64,000 nt of DNA from Duganella sp. CF517 (GTDB taxonomy: Bacteria > Pseudomonadota > Gammaproteobacteria > Burkholderiales > Burkholderiaceae_D): the NCBI RefSeq assembly GCF_900110275.1, contig NZ_FODC01000001.1, positions 62,001 to 126,000 on the forward strand, written 5' to 3'. Under the pieces are notes generated by a model. The model saw nothing but the letters and a program-made list of their open reading frames with translations. It did no database searches and was not told where the DNA came from. Both the position numbers and the translations under genes were made by a program. Positions 9,283-17,729 of this stretch are shown one piece after another; within the stretch, counting starts at the first letter, position 1, and every line of letters begins with the position of its first letter.

Positions 9283-12084
9283 ATGGATGGAGCAATTGGC
9301 AAGGGACTTCGGCGCACCTTGATGGCGGTGGCGGTGGAGATGGCCTTGTGCGGCATGGCGCACGCGCAGGTTCAACCGCAAGCGGCACCGGCCGCGCCGG
9401 TCCAAGATCAAGCCGGCGCGGCGCAGGAAGCGGCGCCGGTCGTCGTCGTCACCGGCGCGCGCGCCGCGCTGGCCCGCTCGCTGGAACTGAAACGCAACGC
9501 CGACGTGATCCAGGATTCGATCTCGGCGACGGAACTGGGCCGCTTCCCGGACGATAACGTGGCCGATTCGCTGACCCACATCTCCGGCATCTCGGTCTCC
9601 CGCACCCGCGGCGGCGAAGGCCAGTACATCAATGTGCGCGGCCTGGGCTCGGGCTACAACATCGTCACGCTGAACAAGCGCATCCTCGCCACCGACGGCG
9701 ACGGCCGCGACTTCGCCTTCGACGTGCTGCCGTCGGAGGTGATCAGCGGCGCCGACGTGATGAAATCGGCGGAGGCGGCGCAGATGGAGGGCAGCATCGG
9801 CGGCTCGGTCAACCTGCGCTCGGCGCGGCCGATGGACAATCCCGGCTACCACGCGTCGGCGCGCTTCGAAGGCGACCGCAACGACCTGTCGCGCAAGAAC
9901 GGCGGCAAGCTCTCCGGCGTCGTCAGCAACACTTTCAACAACAACACCATGGGCGTGATCGTCGGCGCCGTGCTCTCCAAGCGCAACGTGCGCACCGATT
10001 CGCTCGGCTACCAAACCTTCAACGCCGATTCGCCGGGCAGCTTCGACGCCAACGGCGACGGCGCCATCGGCAACGGCGAAAGCGGCCTGCTGGCGCCCTG
10101 CTGCATCTCGTTCGGCTCCATCTTCGAGGAAAAGAAACGCACCGCGCTGTCCGGCGCGTTCGAATGGAAGGTCACGCCGCAGTTCCGCATGACGGTCGAC
10201 GCGCTGGCCACCCGGCTCGACTCGCCGCAGGTCGGCTACCAGCAGTCGTACTACGTCGAGCACGCGCCGGGCCGCTGGTCCGACGTGGTCATCAAGGACC
10301 GCCTGATCACCAGCATGACGGTGAGCGACCTGGTGCCCGAAATGAGCAACGTCACCACCGACCGCGTGGTCGACACCCGCCAACTGGGCTGGCACGGCGA
10401 CTGGAAGCCCACTCCCGCGCTCAAGCTGTCCGGAGACTTGTACCGGTCGACGTCCGAGCGCGATTCGGGCGGCAAGGATAGCTTCGTCGTCGCCGGCATC
10501 GGCGGTCGCAACACCGGCTACTACCGCGCCAACAACGGCCGCCTGCCCGACATCCGCGTCACGCTCGAGGACGGCCGCGACCTGGCCACCGAACTGGCCG
10601 CCGGCCGCCTGGGCAACAAGGACTACGGCGTCCACTTCGCCGGCCTGACCGGCACCGACATCAAGGACACCGTCGACGGCGCCACGCTCGACGGCCGCCT
10701 GTCGCTGGACGGCCGCTGGCACGTCGACGGCCTGCAGTTCGGCGTCAGCGCCACCAACCGCAAGAAGGACCGCAACGCCATCGGCAACGAGAAAAGCGGC
10801 GGCGCCTGCCAGTACTGCAATATGTACACGACCACCTTCTCGTCGCTGGGCGCCAACGTCGTCAGCCCGATGACCCTGCCGAACTATATGCGCAACGCCG
10901 GCGGCGGCTTCCCCGGCAGCTTCATCCGCTTCGACGTGCCGGCCTACTTCGCCGCGCTCAAGAGCCTGGACGGCAAGCCGGTCCTCGACGACAGCGGCAA
11001 CCCGACCGGCGAGACCTTCGACGTCAGCAAGTCGCAACCGGTGTTCGTGCCGACCGATTCGTACTCGGTGCGCGAGAAGACCGCCACCCTGCACGGCCAG
11101 CTGGAACTGTCGGGCGAGAACTGGAACGGCAACATCGGCGCGCGCCTGGTGCGCACCAGAACCAGCTCGCGCAGCGCGATCGACCAGATCGTCGCCATCG
11201 ACGACGCCACGCCGGACATCCCGACCAGCAGCCCGATCGTCACCTACAGCCCGGCCGTGCCGGTGTCGCAGGACGGCAGCTACACCAAGCTGCTGCCATC
11301 GGCCAACCTGAGCTGGTGGGCGCGCGACGATTTCGTGGTGCGCGGCGCGCTGGCCAAGGTCATGGCCCGCCCCTCGCTCGACAAGCTGGCGCCGACCCGC
11401 ACCGACAACACGCTCGACCGCAGCTACATCCTCAACATCGTCGGCGATCCGAACCTGCAACCGACGACGGCGGTGCAGCAGGACCTGTCGGTCGAATGGT
11501 ACTACCGCCCGAAATCGGCGATCACGGCGGCCGTCTTCGCCAAGCAGATCAAGAATTTCGTCACCTACCAGACCGACGAAAAGGTCGACATCGGCGTGCC
11601 GGGCTACCTGTACACGGTCACCCATCCGGTCAACGGCGACAAGGCGCGCGTGCGCGGCATGGAGATCGGCGTCCAGCACCTGTTCGACAGCGGCTTCGGC
11701 ATCAACGCCAAATTCGCCAAGACCTGGACCAAGGCCTACCAGGGCGGCCAGTACGTCGGCCAGCTCGAAGGCGTGGCGCCGACCGCCTCGTCGATCGGCT
11801 TCCTGTATGAGAAAAACGGCGTCAACGCCTCGATCTCGTTCGACTACACCGGCGAGTACACGCAAAGCACCAACGTGATCGCCGGCTTCCCGAACAAGGT
11901 CGATTCGCTGACCTGGATCACCGCCTCGGCGTCGTGGGACGTCACGCCCAAGATCACGCTGTTCGTCGAAGGCAAAAACCTCGGCGACGCCGTCATGCGC
12001 TCCAACCTGGGCCGCGCCGACGCGCAGTACGGCTTCGAAACCTGGGGCCGCACCTACGCCGCCGGCATGAGCGTGAAATTCTAA
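9283..12084 (+). CDS. TonB-dependent receptor (TonB-Xanth-Caul type), probable amino-sugar oligosaccharide importer
   Basis: 933 residues: a signal peptide ending AHAQ, then a plug domain (about 50-180) with FPDDNVADSLTHISGISV, VNVRG-like INVRGLGSGYN and GSIGGSVNLRSARP, followed by a 22-strand barrel ending in Phe. This is the TIGR01782-like subgroup typical of glycan uptake in Xanthomonas and Caulobacter. ATG 9283, with AGGAG about 9 bases upstream, is preferred over the longer frame that crosses the operator region. It is the first gene of an operon continuing into the EamA permease (8-base gap), agaZ, agaS and the kinase. In related pathways a receptor in this position was named OmpAga. 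Substrate is inferred from context. Confidence 0.88.
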   Translation: MDGAIGKGLRRTLMAVAVEMALCGMAHAQVQPQAAPAAPVQDQAGAAQEAAPVVVVTGARAALARSLELKRNADVIQDSISATELGRFPDDNVADSLTHISGISVSRTRGGEGQYINVRGLGSGYNIVTLNKRILATDGDGRDFAFDVLPSEVISGADVMKSAEAAQMEGSIGGSVNLRSARPMDNPGYHASARFEGDRNDLSRKNGGKLSGVVSNTFNNNTMGVIVGAVLSKRNVRTDSLGYQTFNADSPGSFDANGDGAIGNGESGLLAPCCISFGSIFEEKKRTALSGAFEWKVTPQFRMTVDALATRLDSPQVGYQQSYYVEHAPGRWSDVVIKDRLITSMTVSDLVPEMSNVTTDRVVDTRQLGWHGDWKPTPALKLSGDLYRSTSERDSGGKDSFVVAGIGGRNTGYYRANNGRLPDIRVTLEDGRDLATELAAGRLGNKDYGVHFAGLTGTDIKDTVDGATLDGRLSLDGRWHVDGLQFGVSATNRKKDRNAIGNEKSGGACQYCNMYTTTFSSLGANVVSPMTLPNYMRNAGGGFPGSFIRFDVPAYFAALKSLDGKPVLDDSGNPTGETFDVSKSQPVFVPTDSYSVREKTATLHGQLELSGENWNGNIGARLVRTRTSSRSAIDQIVAIDDATPDIPTSSPIVTYSPAVPVSQDGSYTKLLPSANLSWWARDDFVVRGALAKVMARPSLDKLAPTRTDNTLDRSYILNIVGDPNLQPTTAVQQDLSVEWYYRPKSAITAAVFAKQIKNFVTYQTDEKVDIGVPGYLYTVTHPVNGDKARVRGMEIGVQHLFDSGFGINAKFAKTWTKAYQGGQYVGQLEGVAPTASSIGFLYEKNGVNASISFDYTGEYTQSTNVIAGFPNKVDSLTWITASASWDVTPKITLFVEGKNLGDAVMRSNLGRADAQYGFETWGRTYAAGMSVKF

Positions 12085-12092
12085 GGGCTCCG

Positions 12093-13013
12093 ATGACTTC
12101 CACGCTCACGATGACGAACAAAACCGGCCCCCGCCCCACCGGCTGGCTCGGCTACGCGCTGACCACCACCTTGCTGTGGGGCGTGTGGGGCGCCTTCGCC
12201 GGCCTGCCAGGCCAGAACGGCTTTCCCGAAACCCTGATCTACGTGGTGTGGGCGCTGACGATGGTGCCGCCGGCGCTGCTGGTGCTGGCCCGCAACGGTT
12301 GGCGCGTGCGGCGCGACGGCCGCGCCGTCGCCTTCGGGCTGACCATCGGCCTGCTCGGCGCCGGCGGCCAGATGATCCTGTTCTACGCCGTCAAGGCCGG
12401 GCCGACCTACCTGATCTTTCCGCTGATCTCGCTGTCGCCGGTGATCACCATCGCGCTGTCCTACCTGTTCCTGCGCGAGCGCACCGGCATGCTCGGCGTG
12501 GCCGGCATCGTCTTGGCGGTGTGCGCGCTGCCGCTGTTCGACTTCACGCCCGGCGGCGCGCCACGGCAATACGGGTTGTGGTTCGTGCTGGCGATCGGCG
12601 TGCTGCTGGCGTGGGGCCTGCAAGCGTACTTCATGAAACTGGCCAACGCCAGCATGGACGCGGAGAGCATCTTCTTCTACATGACCGCCAGCGCGCTGCT
12701 GTTCATCCCGGTGGCGCTGGCCATGACCGACTTCTCGCAGCCGATCAACTACGGCCCGAGCGGACCGCTGCTGGCCGCCGTCACGCAGATCCTCAACGCG
12801 GTCGGCGCCCTCACCCTGGTGCACGCCTTCCGGCACGGCAAGGCGCTGGTGGTCTCGCCCATGGTCAACGCCGGCGCGCCGCTGCTGACCACCGTCATCG
12901 CCATGACCCTGGCGGCCACGCTGCCGAACGGCTACAAGCTGGCCGGCATCGGCCTGTCGCTGGCCGCCGCGCTGTGCCTGGCGCTGCAGCCGGACGACAC
13001 CCCGCCCGCCTGA
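12093..13013 (+). CDS. DMT-superfamily (EamA-like) inner-membrane permease
   Basis: 306 residues with about 10 hydrophobic helices in two five-helix repeats and almost no extramembrane domain, as in drug/metabolite transporters. Family patterns such as YLIFPLISLSPVITIALSYLFLRER and LLTTVIAMTL are visible. Its start is 8 bases after the receptor stop and its stop is 25 bases before agaZ, so it is translated in the same operon. Known GalNAc pathways use a PTS or an AgaP/NagP permease at this step. An EamA protein here is a candidate substitute importing the free amino sugar that the cytoplasmic kinase then phosphorylates. That role is inferred from position only. Confidence 0.8.
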   Translation: MTSTLTMTNKTGPRPTGWLGYALTTTLLWGVWGAFAGLPGQNGFPETLIYVVWALTMVPPALLVLARNGWRVRRDGRAVAFGLTIGLLGAGGQMILFYAVKAGPTYLIFPLISLSPVITIALSYLFLRERTGMLGVAGIVLAVCALPLFDFTPGGAPRQYGLWFVLAIGVLLAWGLQAYFMKLANASMDAESIFFYMTASALLFIPVALAMTDFSQPINYGPSGPLLAAVTQILNAVGALTLVHAFRHGKALVVSPMVNAGAPLLTTVIAMTLAATLPNGYKLAGIGLSLAAALCLALQPDDTPPA

Positions 13014-13038
13014 ACCATCCGACTTCAAGGAACCTGAC

Positions 13039-14340
13039 ATGCAATATCTTCTCAATCTGGTGCGGCGCCACAAGGCCGGCGAAGCGGCCGGCATCTACTC
13101 GGTGTGCTCGGCCCACCCGCTGGTGATCGAAGCGGCCATGGAAGTGGCGGCCGCCGCCGGCGAGCCGGTGCTGATCGAGGCCACCTCGAACCAGGTCAAC
13201 CAGGATGGCGGCTACACCGGCATGACGCCGGCCGCCTTCCGCGACTTCGTGCACGGCATCGCCGACAAGGTCGGCCTGGCGCGCGAGCGCGTGCTGCTCG
13301 GCGGCGACCACCTGGGCCCCAACGCCTGGCAGGACCAGCCGGCCGACGACGCCATGGCCAAGGCCGAACTGCTGATCGGACAATACGTGCTGGCCGGCTT
13401 CCGCAAAATCCACCTGGACTGCTCGATGTCCTGCGCCGGCGATCCGGTGCCGCTGCCGGACGCCATCGTCGCCCGCCGCGCGGCGCGGCTGTGCGCGGTC
13501 GCCGAAGCCGCCTGGAAGCAGTCCGGCGGTGAAGCCCCGGTCTACATCGTCGGCACCGAAGTGCCGGTGCCGGGCGGCGCCCACGAAGACCTCGCCGAGC
13601 TGGCCGTCACCACGCCGCAGGCCGCCGCCGCCACCAGCGCCGTGCACCGCGCCGCCTTCGCCGCGGCCGGCCTGCAGGCCGCGTGGCCGCGCGTGGTCGG
13701 CCTGGTGGTGCAGCCCGGCGTCGAATTCGACCACCATAAGGTGATCGACTACCGGCCGGAAAAGGCGCGCGAGTTGAGCCGCTTCATCGAGGGCGAAGCG
13801 ACCTTGGTCTACGAGGCCCATTCCACCGATTACCAGATCCGCGACAGCCTGGCGGCGCTGGTGCGCGACCACTTCGCCATCCTCAAGGTCGGCCCCGGCC
13901 TGACCTTCGCGCTGCGCGAGACCTTGTGGGCGCTGGCCGACATCGAGGAGGAAATGCTCGACGGGCGTCCCGGCTCGAACTTCAAGAACGTGGTGCTGGA
14001 GACCATGCGCGCCGAACCCGGCTACTGGCTCAAATACTACGGCGATCCGGTGCGGGTGCGCTTCGACCAGCAATACAGCCTGAGCGACCGGATTCGGTAT
14101 TACTGGCCGCATCCGGCGATCCAGCAGGCGCAGACGGCGATGATCGATTACCTGGAACGCCACGCGCCGCCGCTGACCCTGCTCAGCCAGTACCTGCCGG
14201 CCCAGTACGAGGCGGTGCGCGCAGGCCGCCTGCGCAACCGGCCGGCCGACCTGCTCAAGGAAGGCGTGGCCAAAGTGCTGCGCCAATATATGGACGCCTG
14301 CACGGCAGGCGCCGCAACAAAGGAGTTGGAAACATGTTAG
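13039..14340 (+). CDS. agaZ: D-tagatose-bisphosphate aldolase class II accessory subunit family (AgaZ/GatZ/KbaZ)
   Basis: 433 residues. The GatZ/KbaZ family is recognised from IYSVCSAHPLVIEAAM, LIEATSNQVNQDGGYTGM, LGGDHLGPNAWQ, HLDCSMSCAGDP and YEAHSTDYQ near 260. In enterobacteria this is the non-catalytic partner that stabilises the KbaY/GatY aldolase. Comparative work on Shewanella-type pathways has proposed it as a tagatose-6-phosphate kinase instead. No KbaY/AgaY aldolase lies in the window, so the second reading deserves weight. AAGGAA precedes the ATG, and the stop overlaps the agaS start by 7 bases. Confidence 0.87.
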   Translation: MQYLLNLVRRHKAGEAAGIYSVCSAHPLVIEAAMEVAAAAGEPVLIEATSNQVNQDGGYTGMTPAAFRDFVHGIADKVGLARERVLLGGDHLGPNAWQDQPADDAMAKAELLIGQYVLAGFRKIHLDCSMSCAGDPVPLPDAIVARRAARLCAVAEAAWKQSGGEAPVYIVGTEVPVPGGAHEDLAELAVTTPQAAAATSAVHRAAFAAAGLQAAWPRVVGLVVQPGVEFDHHKVIDYRPEKARELSRFIEGEATLVYEAHSTDYQIRDSLAALVRDHFAILKVGPGLTFALRETLWALADIEEEMLDGRPGSNFKNVVLETMRAEPGYWLKYYGDPVRVRFDQQYSLSDRIRYYWPHPAIQQAQTAMIDYLERHAPPLTLLSQYLPAQYEAVRAGRLRNRPADLLKEGVAKVLRQYMDACTAGAATKELETC

Positions 14341-15524
14341 TAGTGGATAGCAAAACAAGCATTCTCGGCATCGGCGAAGACACGCTGGACGCGGCCGGCG
14401 CGGGGCTGACAGCGCGCGAAGTCGCACAACAAGGTGTCGTCTGGCCGGAGATCGCCGAACTGCTGGACAGCCGGCGCGCCGACGTCGACGCCTTCCTCGC
14501 CCCGCTGCTGGCGCGGCCGGACCTGCGCATCGTACTGACGGGCGCCGGCACCTCGGCTTTCATCGGCGAATGCCTGGTCCCCGCGCTGCTGCGCCAGGGG
14601 CTGCGCGCGGAGGCCGTGCCGACCACCGACCTGGTCTCCGGCCCGCTCTCGTTCCTGCAACCGGCCGTGCCGACCCTGCTGGTCTCGTTCGGCCGCTCCG
14701 GCAGCAGCCCGGAAAGCGTGGCGGCGGTGGCGCTGGCGGACCAATTGGTCGACAACGTGCACCACCTGGTCATCACCTGCAACGCCGACGGCGAGCTGTA
14801 TCGCATGGCCGAGGGCCGCTCGAACGCGCTGGCGATCCTGCTGCCGGAGGCCACGCACGACCGTGGCTTCGCCATGACCACCAGCTTCACCTCGATGCTG
14901 CTGTCGGCCGCGCTGGCATTCGACGCCGTCGCCGACGACGCCGTGCAAGCGCCATCGGCCGCCGCGCGGCAACTGCTGGAAAGCGCCCTGCCGCTGCTGA
15001 AAGAGCTGGTGGCGCAGCGTTTCAAGCGCGTCGTCTACCTCGGCAGCAACGAGCTGCGCGGCTTGGCGCGCGAAGCCGCGCTGAAGCTGCTGGAACTGAC
15101 CGACGGCCAGGTGGTGGCGCTGTTCGATTCGCCGCTGGGCTTTCGCCACGGGCCGAAGACCATCGTCAACGACCGCACCCTGGTGGTGGTCATGCTGTCG
15201 AACGACGCGCACGCGCGCCGCTATGATCTGGACCTGCTGCGCGAGCTGCGCAACGACGGCCGCGCCGGCCGCGTCCTGGCGCTGAGCGGCATCGCCGAAC
15301 CGGCGCTGGGTGGTGATTGCATGTTGCTGCAAGGCGTGGACGATGCCAACGATCTGGCGCTGGCGCTGCCGTATATCGTATTCTGCCAAAGCTACGCGCT
15401 GCTGCAATCGCTCGACCTTGGCCTGCGCCCGGATACGCCCAGCGTCTCCGGCACGGTCAACCGGGTGGTGCGCGGCGTGACGATCTATCCATGTGAAGGG
15501 AAAAGCGATGTTTCTGGGCGTTGA
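14334..15524 (+). CDS. agaS: galactosamine-6-phosphate deaminase/isomerase, SIS-domain protein
   Basis: 396 residues with two SIS sugar-phosphate-binding domains (about 40-200 and 210-370). Motifs include LTGAGTSAFIGE, VSFGRSGSSPESVA and FRHGPKTIVN, typical of AgaS. AgaS converts galactosamine-6-phosphate to tagatose-6-phosphate with release of ammonia, the first step after deacetylation in GalNAc breakdown. ATG 14334 overlaps the agaZ stop and the AAAGGAG site lies about 8 bases upstream, so translation is coupled. The 3' end overlaps the following kinase by 17 bases. Together with agaZ and the AgaR-like regulator it is the strongest marker for the GalNAc/GalN assignment of this locus. Confidence 0.88.
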   Translation: MLVVDSKTSILGIGEDTLDAAGAGLTAREVAQQGVVWPEIAELLDSRRADVDAFLAPLLARPDLRIVLTGAGTSAFIGECLVPALLRQGLRAEAVPTTDLVSGPLSFLQPAVPTLLVSFGRSGSSPESVAAVALADQLVDNVHHLVITCNADGELYRMAEGRSNALAILLPEATHDRGFAMTTSFTSMLLSAALAFDAVADDAVQAPSAAARQLLESALPLLKELVAQRFKRVVYLGSNELRGLAREAALKLLELTDGQVVALFDSPLGFRHGPKTIVNDRTLVVVMLSNDAHARRYDLDLLRELRNDGRAGRVLALSGIAEPALGGDCMLLQGVDDANDLALALPYIVFCQSYALLQSLDLGLRPDTPSVSGTVNRVVRGVTIYPCEGKSDVSGR

Positions 15525-16473
15525 CGGCGGCGGCACCAAGACCGCGTTCGCACTGGTGGACGCGGACGGCAACGTGCGCGCCCGCCACGGGGAAGGCAGC
15601 GCCTACTATCTGGAAGTGGGCATGGACGGCGCCGCGGCGATGCTGGAGCGCGGCTGCCGGACGCTGTTCGCCGCCGCCGGCATCGGGCCCGGCGACATCG
15701 CGCAGGCGTTCTTCGGCTTGCCGGCCTATGGCGAGGACCGCGCCGTCATGCCCGCGCTTGAGGCGCTGCCGCGCGCCATCCTCGGCCACGACCGCTACCG
15801 CTGCGGCAATGACATGGTGTGCAGCTGGGCCGGCTCGCTGGCCTGCGCCGACGGCATCAGCATCATCGCCGGCACCGGTTCGATGGCCTACGGCGAGTAC
15901 GGCGGCAAGAAGGCGCGCGCCGGCGGCTGGGGTGAATTGTTCAGCGACGAGGGTTCGGCCCACTGGATCGCCCGCGCCGGGCTGGCCCTGTTCTCGCGCA
16001 TGAGCGACGGCCGCGCGCCGCGTGGCGAGCTCTATGAATTGGTGCGCCAGCGCCTGTCGCTGGAGGAAGACCTGGACCTGTGCGGCGTGGTCTATGGCGA
16101 TCTGAAACGCGAACGCAGCGGGATCGCGGGTTTGTCGCGGCTGGTGAGCGAAGCCGCCGCGCTGGGTGATCGCCAGGCCATGGATATCATCGACGCCGCC
16201 GCCGGCGAATTGGCCGGGCTGGTCGACGCCGTGCGCGCCAGGCTGTGCGTGGCCGACGATGTCGAGGTCGCGGTGTCGTTCACCGGCGGGCTGGTTGGCG
16301 CCGATGGACCGTTGCGGGTGCCGCTGACGACGGCGCTGGCGGGCCGCGCCCGGCCGTTCCAGGTATCCGCGCCGCTGTTCGCGCCAGTACTTGGCGCCGC
16401 GCTGTACGCCGCCCGCAACGCCGGCACGCCGCTCGACGCCGCCGCGCTGCAGCGCCTGTCCGGGCACACCTGA
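15508..16473 (+). CDS. BadF/BadG/BcrA-family sugar kinase, probable GalNAc kinase (AgaK-like)
   Basis: 321 residues of the ASKHA fold: phosphate-1 loop GVDGGGTKTAFALVD at the N-terminus, second phosphate region IIAGTGSMAYGE near 120, and the adenosine-side SFTGGLVG near 270. Proteins of this family phosphorylate GlcNAc or GalNAc in the cytosol. In this operon a GalNAc kinase is needed because the importer is not a PTS. ATG 15508 with AAGGG upstream was chosen over a GTG at 15493. The gene overlaps agaS by 17 bases. Sugar specificity is inferred from neighbours. Confidence 0.8.
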   Translation: MFLGVDGGGTKTAFALVDADGNVRARHGEGSAYYLEVGMDGAAAMLERGCRTLFAAAGIGPGDIAQAFFGLPAYGEDRAVMPALEALPRAILGHDRYRCGNDMVCSWAGSLACADGISIIAGTGSMAYGEYGGKKARAGGWGELFSDEGSAHWIARAGLALFSRMSDGRAPRGELYELVRQRLSLEEDLDLCGVVYGDLKRERSGIAGLSRLVSEAAALGDRQAMDIIDAAAGELAGLVDAVRARLCVADDVEVAVSFTGGLVGADGPLRVPLTTALAGRARPFQVSAPLFAPVLGAALYAARNAGTPLDAAALQRLSGHT

Positions 16474-16497
16474 ACCCCCAATACAAAAGGAAGTCCG

Positions 16498-17634
16498 ATG
16501 CGCTCCACCCTCATCCGCTCCATCCTGGCCGCGTTCTCCGCGTTCTCCGCGCTCTCCGCATTCTCCGCGCTGTCCGCGCAAGCGGCCACCGACAGCTACA
16601 CGATGGCCGACTTCGACAAGGTGCCGAAGATCGACGCCCACCTGCACTTGCACGGCGATAGCCAGTCCGCCTACCTCGCGCAGGCGCGCAAGGACAACTT
16701 CCGCGCGCTGACCATCAATGTCGACTACGCCGACTTCCCGCCGCCGGCGCGGCAACGCGAGGTCGCCAGCAAGCTGGCGCACGCCCACCCACGCGACGTC
16801 GCCTGGGCCGCGACGTTCTCGACCAAGGGTTTCGAGCGGCCCGGCTGGACCGACGCCACCCTCGAAGACCTCGACGCCGCGCTGGCCGACGGCGCCGTCG
16901 GCGTCAAGGTCTGGAAAAACATCGGCATGGACCTGCGCGACGCCGGCGGCAAACTGGTGATGGTCGACGACGCCCGCTTCGACCGCCTGTTCGACGGCCT
17001 GGCGAAACGCGGCGCCATGGTGCTGGGCCACCAGGGCGAGCCGCACAACTGCTGGCTGCCGCTGGAGAAAATGACGGTCAACAGCGACCGCGAATATTTC
17101 AAAGCCCACCCGGCGTACCACATGTACCGGCATCCGGAAATGCCGAGCTACGAGCAACAGATGGCGGCGCGCGACCGGCTGCTGGCCAGGCATCCGACGC
17201 TGCGCTTCACCGGCGTTCACCTGGCCTCGCTCGAATGGGACATCGACCTTTTGGCGCGTTTTCTGGACGCCCACCCCGCCGTCAATGTCGATGTCGCCGC
17301 GCGCATCGGCCAATTGCAGTACCAGTCGCAGCGCGACCGCGGGCGCGTGCGGGCGTTCTTCATCAACTATCAGGACCGGCTGATGTACGGCTCCGACCTG
17401 GCGCAATCGTCCGCCCAGCCCGATGCCGACTTCGCCAAGGACCTGGACACCGTCTGGCGCCGCGACTGGCGCTACTTCGCCACCGGCGACAGCCTGGCGG
17501 TGCCGGAACTGGACGCGCCGGTACGCGGCCTGGAGCTGCCGCGCGCGGTGATCGACAAGCTATTCCGCAAAAACGCCGAAAAAACCTTCCCCGACGCCTG
17601 GCGAAACACGCCGGCGAAGGCCGCCAGGGGCTGA
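16498..17634 (+). CDS. exported amidohydrolase-2 family protein
   Basis: 378 residues. The N-terminus is a signal peptide with an unusual repetitive core (AFSAFSALSAFSALSA) ending in QAA near 30. The mature protein is a TIM-barrel amidohydrolase with the metal motif DAHLHLH (His48, His50 and neighbour), GVKVWKNIG with a possible carboxylated Lys, LGHQGEP, HLASLEW and a late Asp in MYGSDLA. It follows the kinase by 24 bases with AAAAGGAAG before the ATG. No AgaA/NagA-like deacetylase is in the window, so an exported amidohydrolase could supply the N-deacetylation outside the cytoplasm. That is a hypothesis; the family also includes decarboxylases and lactonases. Confidence 0.75.
   Translation: MRSTLIRSILAAFSAFSALSAFSALSAQAATDSYTMADFDKVPKIDAHLHLHGDSQSAYLAQARKDNFRALTINVDYADFPPPARQREVASKLAHAHPRDVAWAATFSTKGFERPGWTDATLEDLDAALADGAVGVKVWKNIGMDLRDAGGKLVMVDDARFDRLFDGLAKRGAMVLGHQGEPHNCWLPLEKMTVNSDREYFKAHPAYHMYRHPEMPSYEQQMAARDRLLARHPTLRFTGVHLASLEWDIDLLARFLDAHPAVNVDVAARIGQLQYQSQRDRGRVRAFFINYQDRLMYGSDLAQSSAQPDADFAKDLDTVWRRDWRYFATGDSLAVPELDAPVRGLELPRAVIDKLFRKNAEKTFPDAWRNTPAKAARG
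16531..16575 (+). repeat. five tandem 9-bp units inside a signal-peptide coding region
   Basis: Five consecutive variants of GCGTTCTCC (16531, 16540, 16549, 16558, 16567) encode alternating Ala-Phe-Ser and Ala-Leu-Ser triplets of the amidohydrolase signal-peptide core. Slippage here would lengthen or shorten the hydrophobic core in frame. Confidence 0.8.
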
Positions 17635-17650
17635 ACGGGGGATAACGCCG

Positions 17651-17667
17651 AACTTTCGATTCTTTTC
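17651..17667 (+). promoter_or_regulatory. AgaR-like operator before the DeoR regulator gene
   Basis: AACTTTCGATTCTTTTC carries the same AACTTTCGA core as the boxes at 9128 and 9207, followed by a second CTTTTC. It lies about 65 bases upstream of the regulator ATG, and a reverse GAAAG (17718-17722) overlaps the ribosome site. Autoregulation by the encoded repressor is likely. Confidence 0.55.
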
Positions 17668-17729
17668 GCGCCGGGCGTCCTGTATTATCGGGATCACTCT
17701 TTATTTGCGCAAAATTGGAAAGATCGGCA

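Noticed and set aside
9217..11865. 882-codon open frame on the minus strand opposite the TonB receptor
   Set aside because: It is the mirror of a high-GC coding region; its sequence is rich in Arg, Ala, Val and Asp repeats with no domain, no start signal and no family match, while the plus strand encodes a clear receptor.
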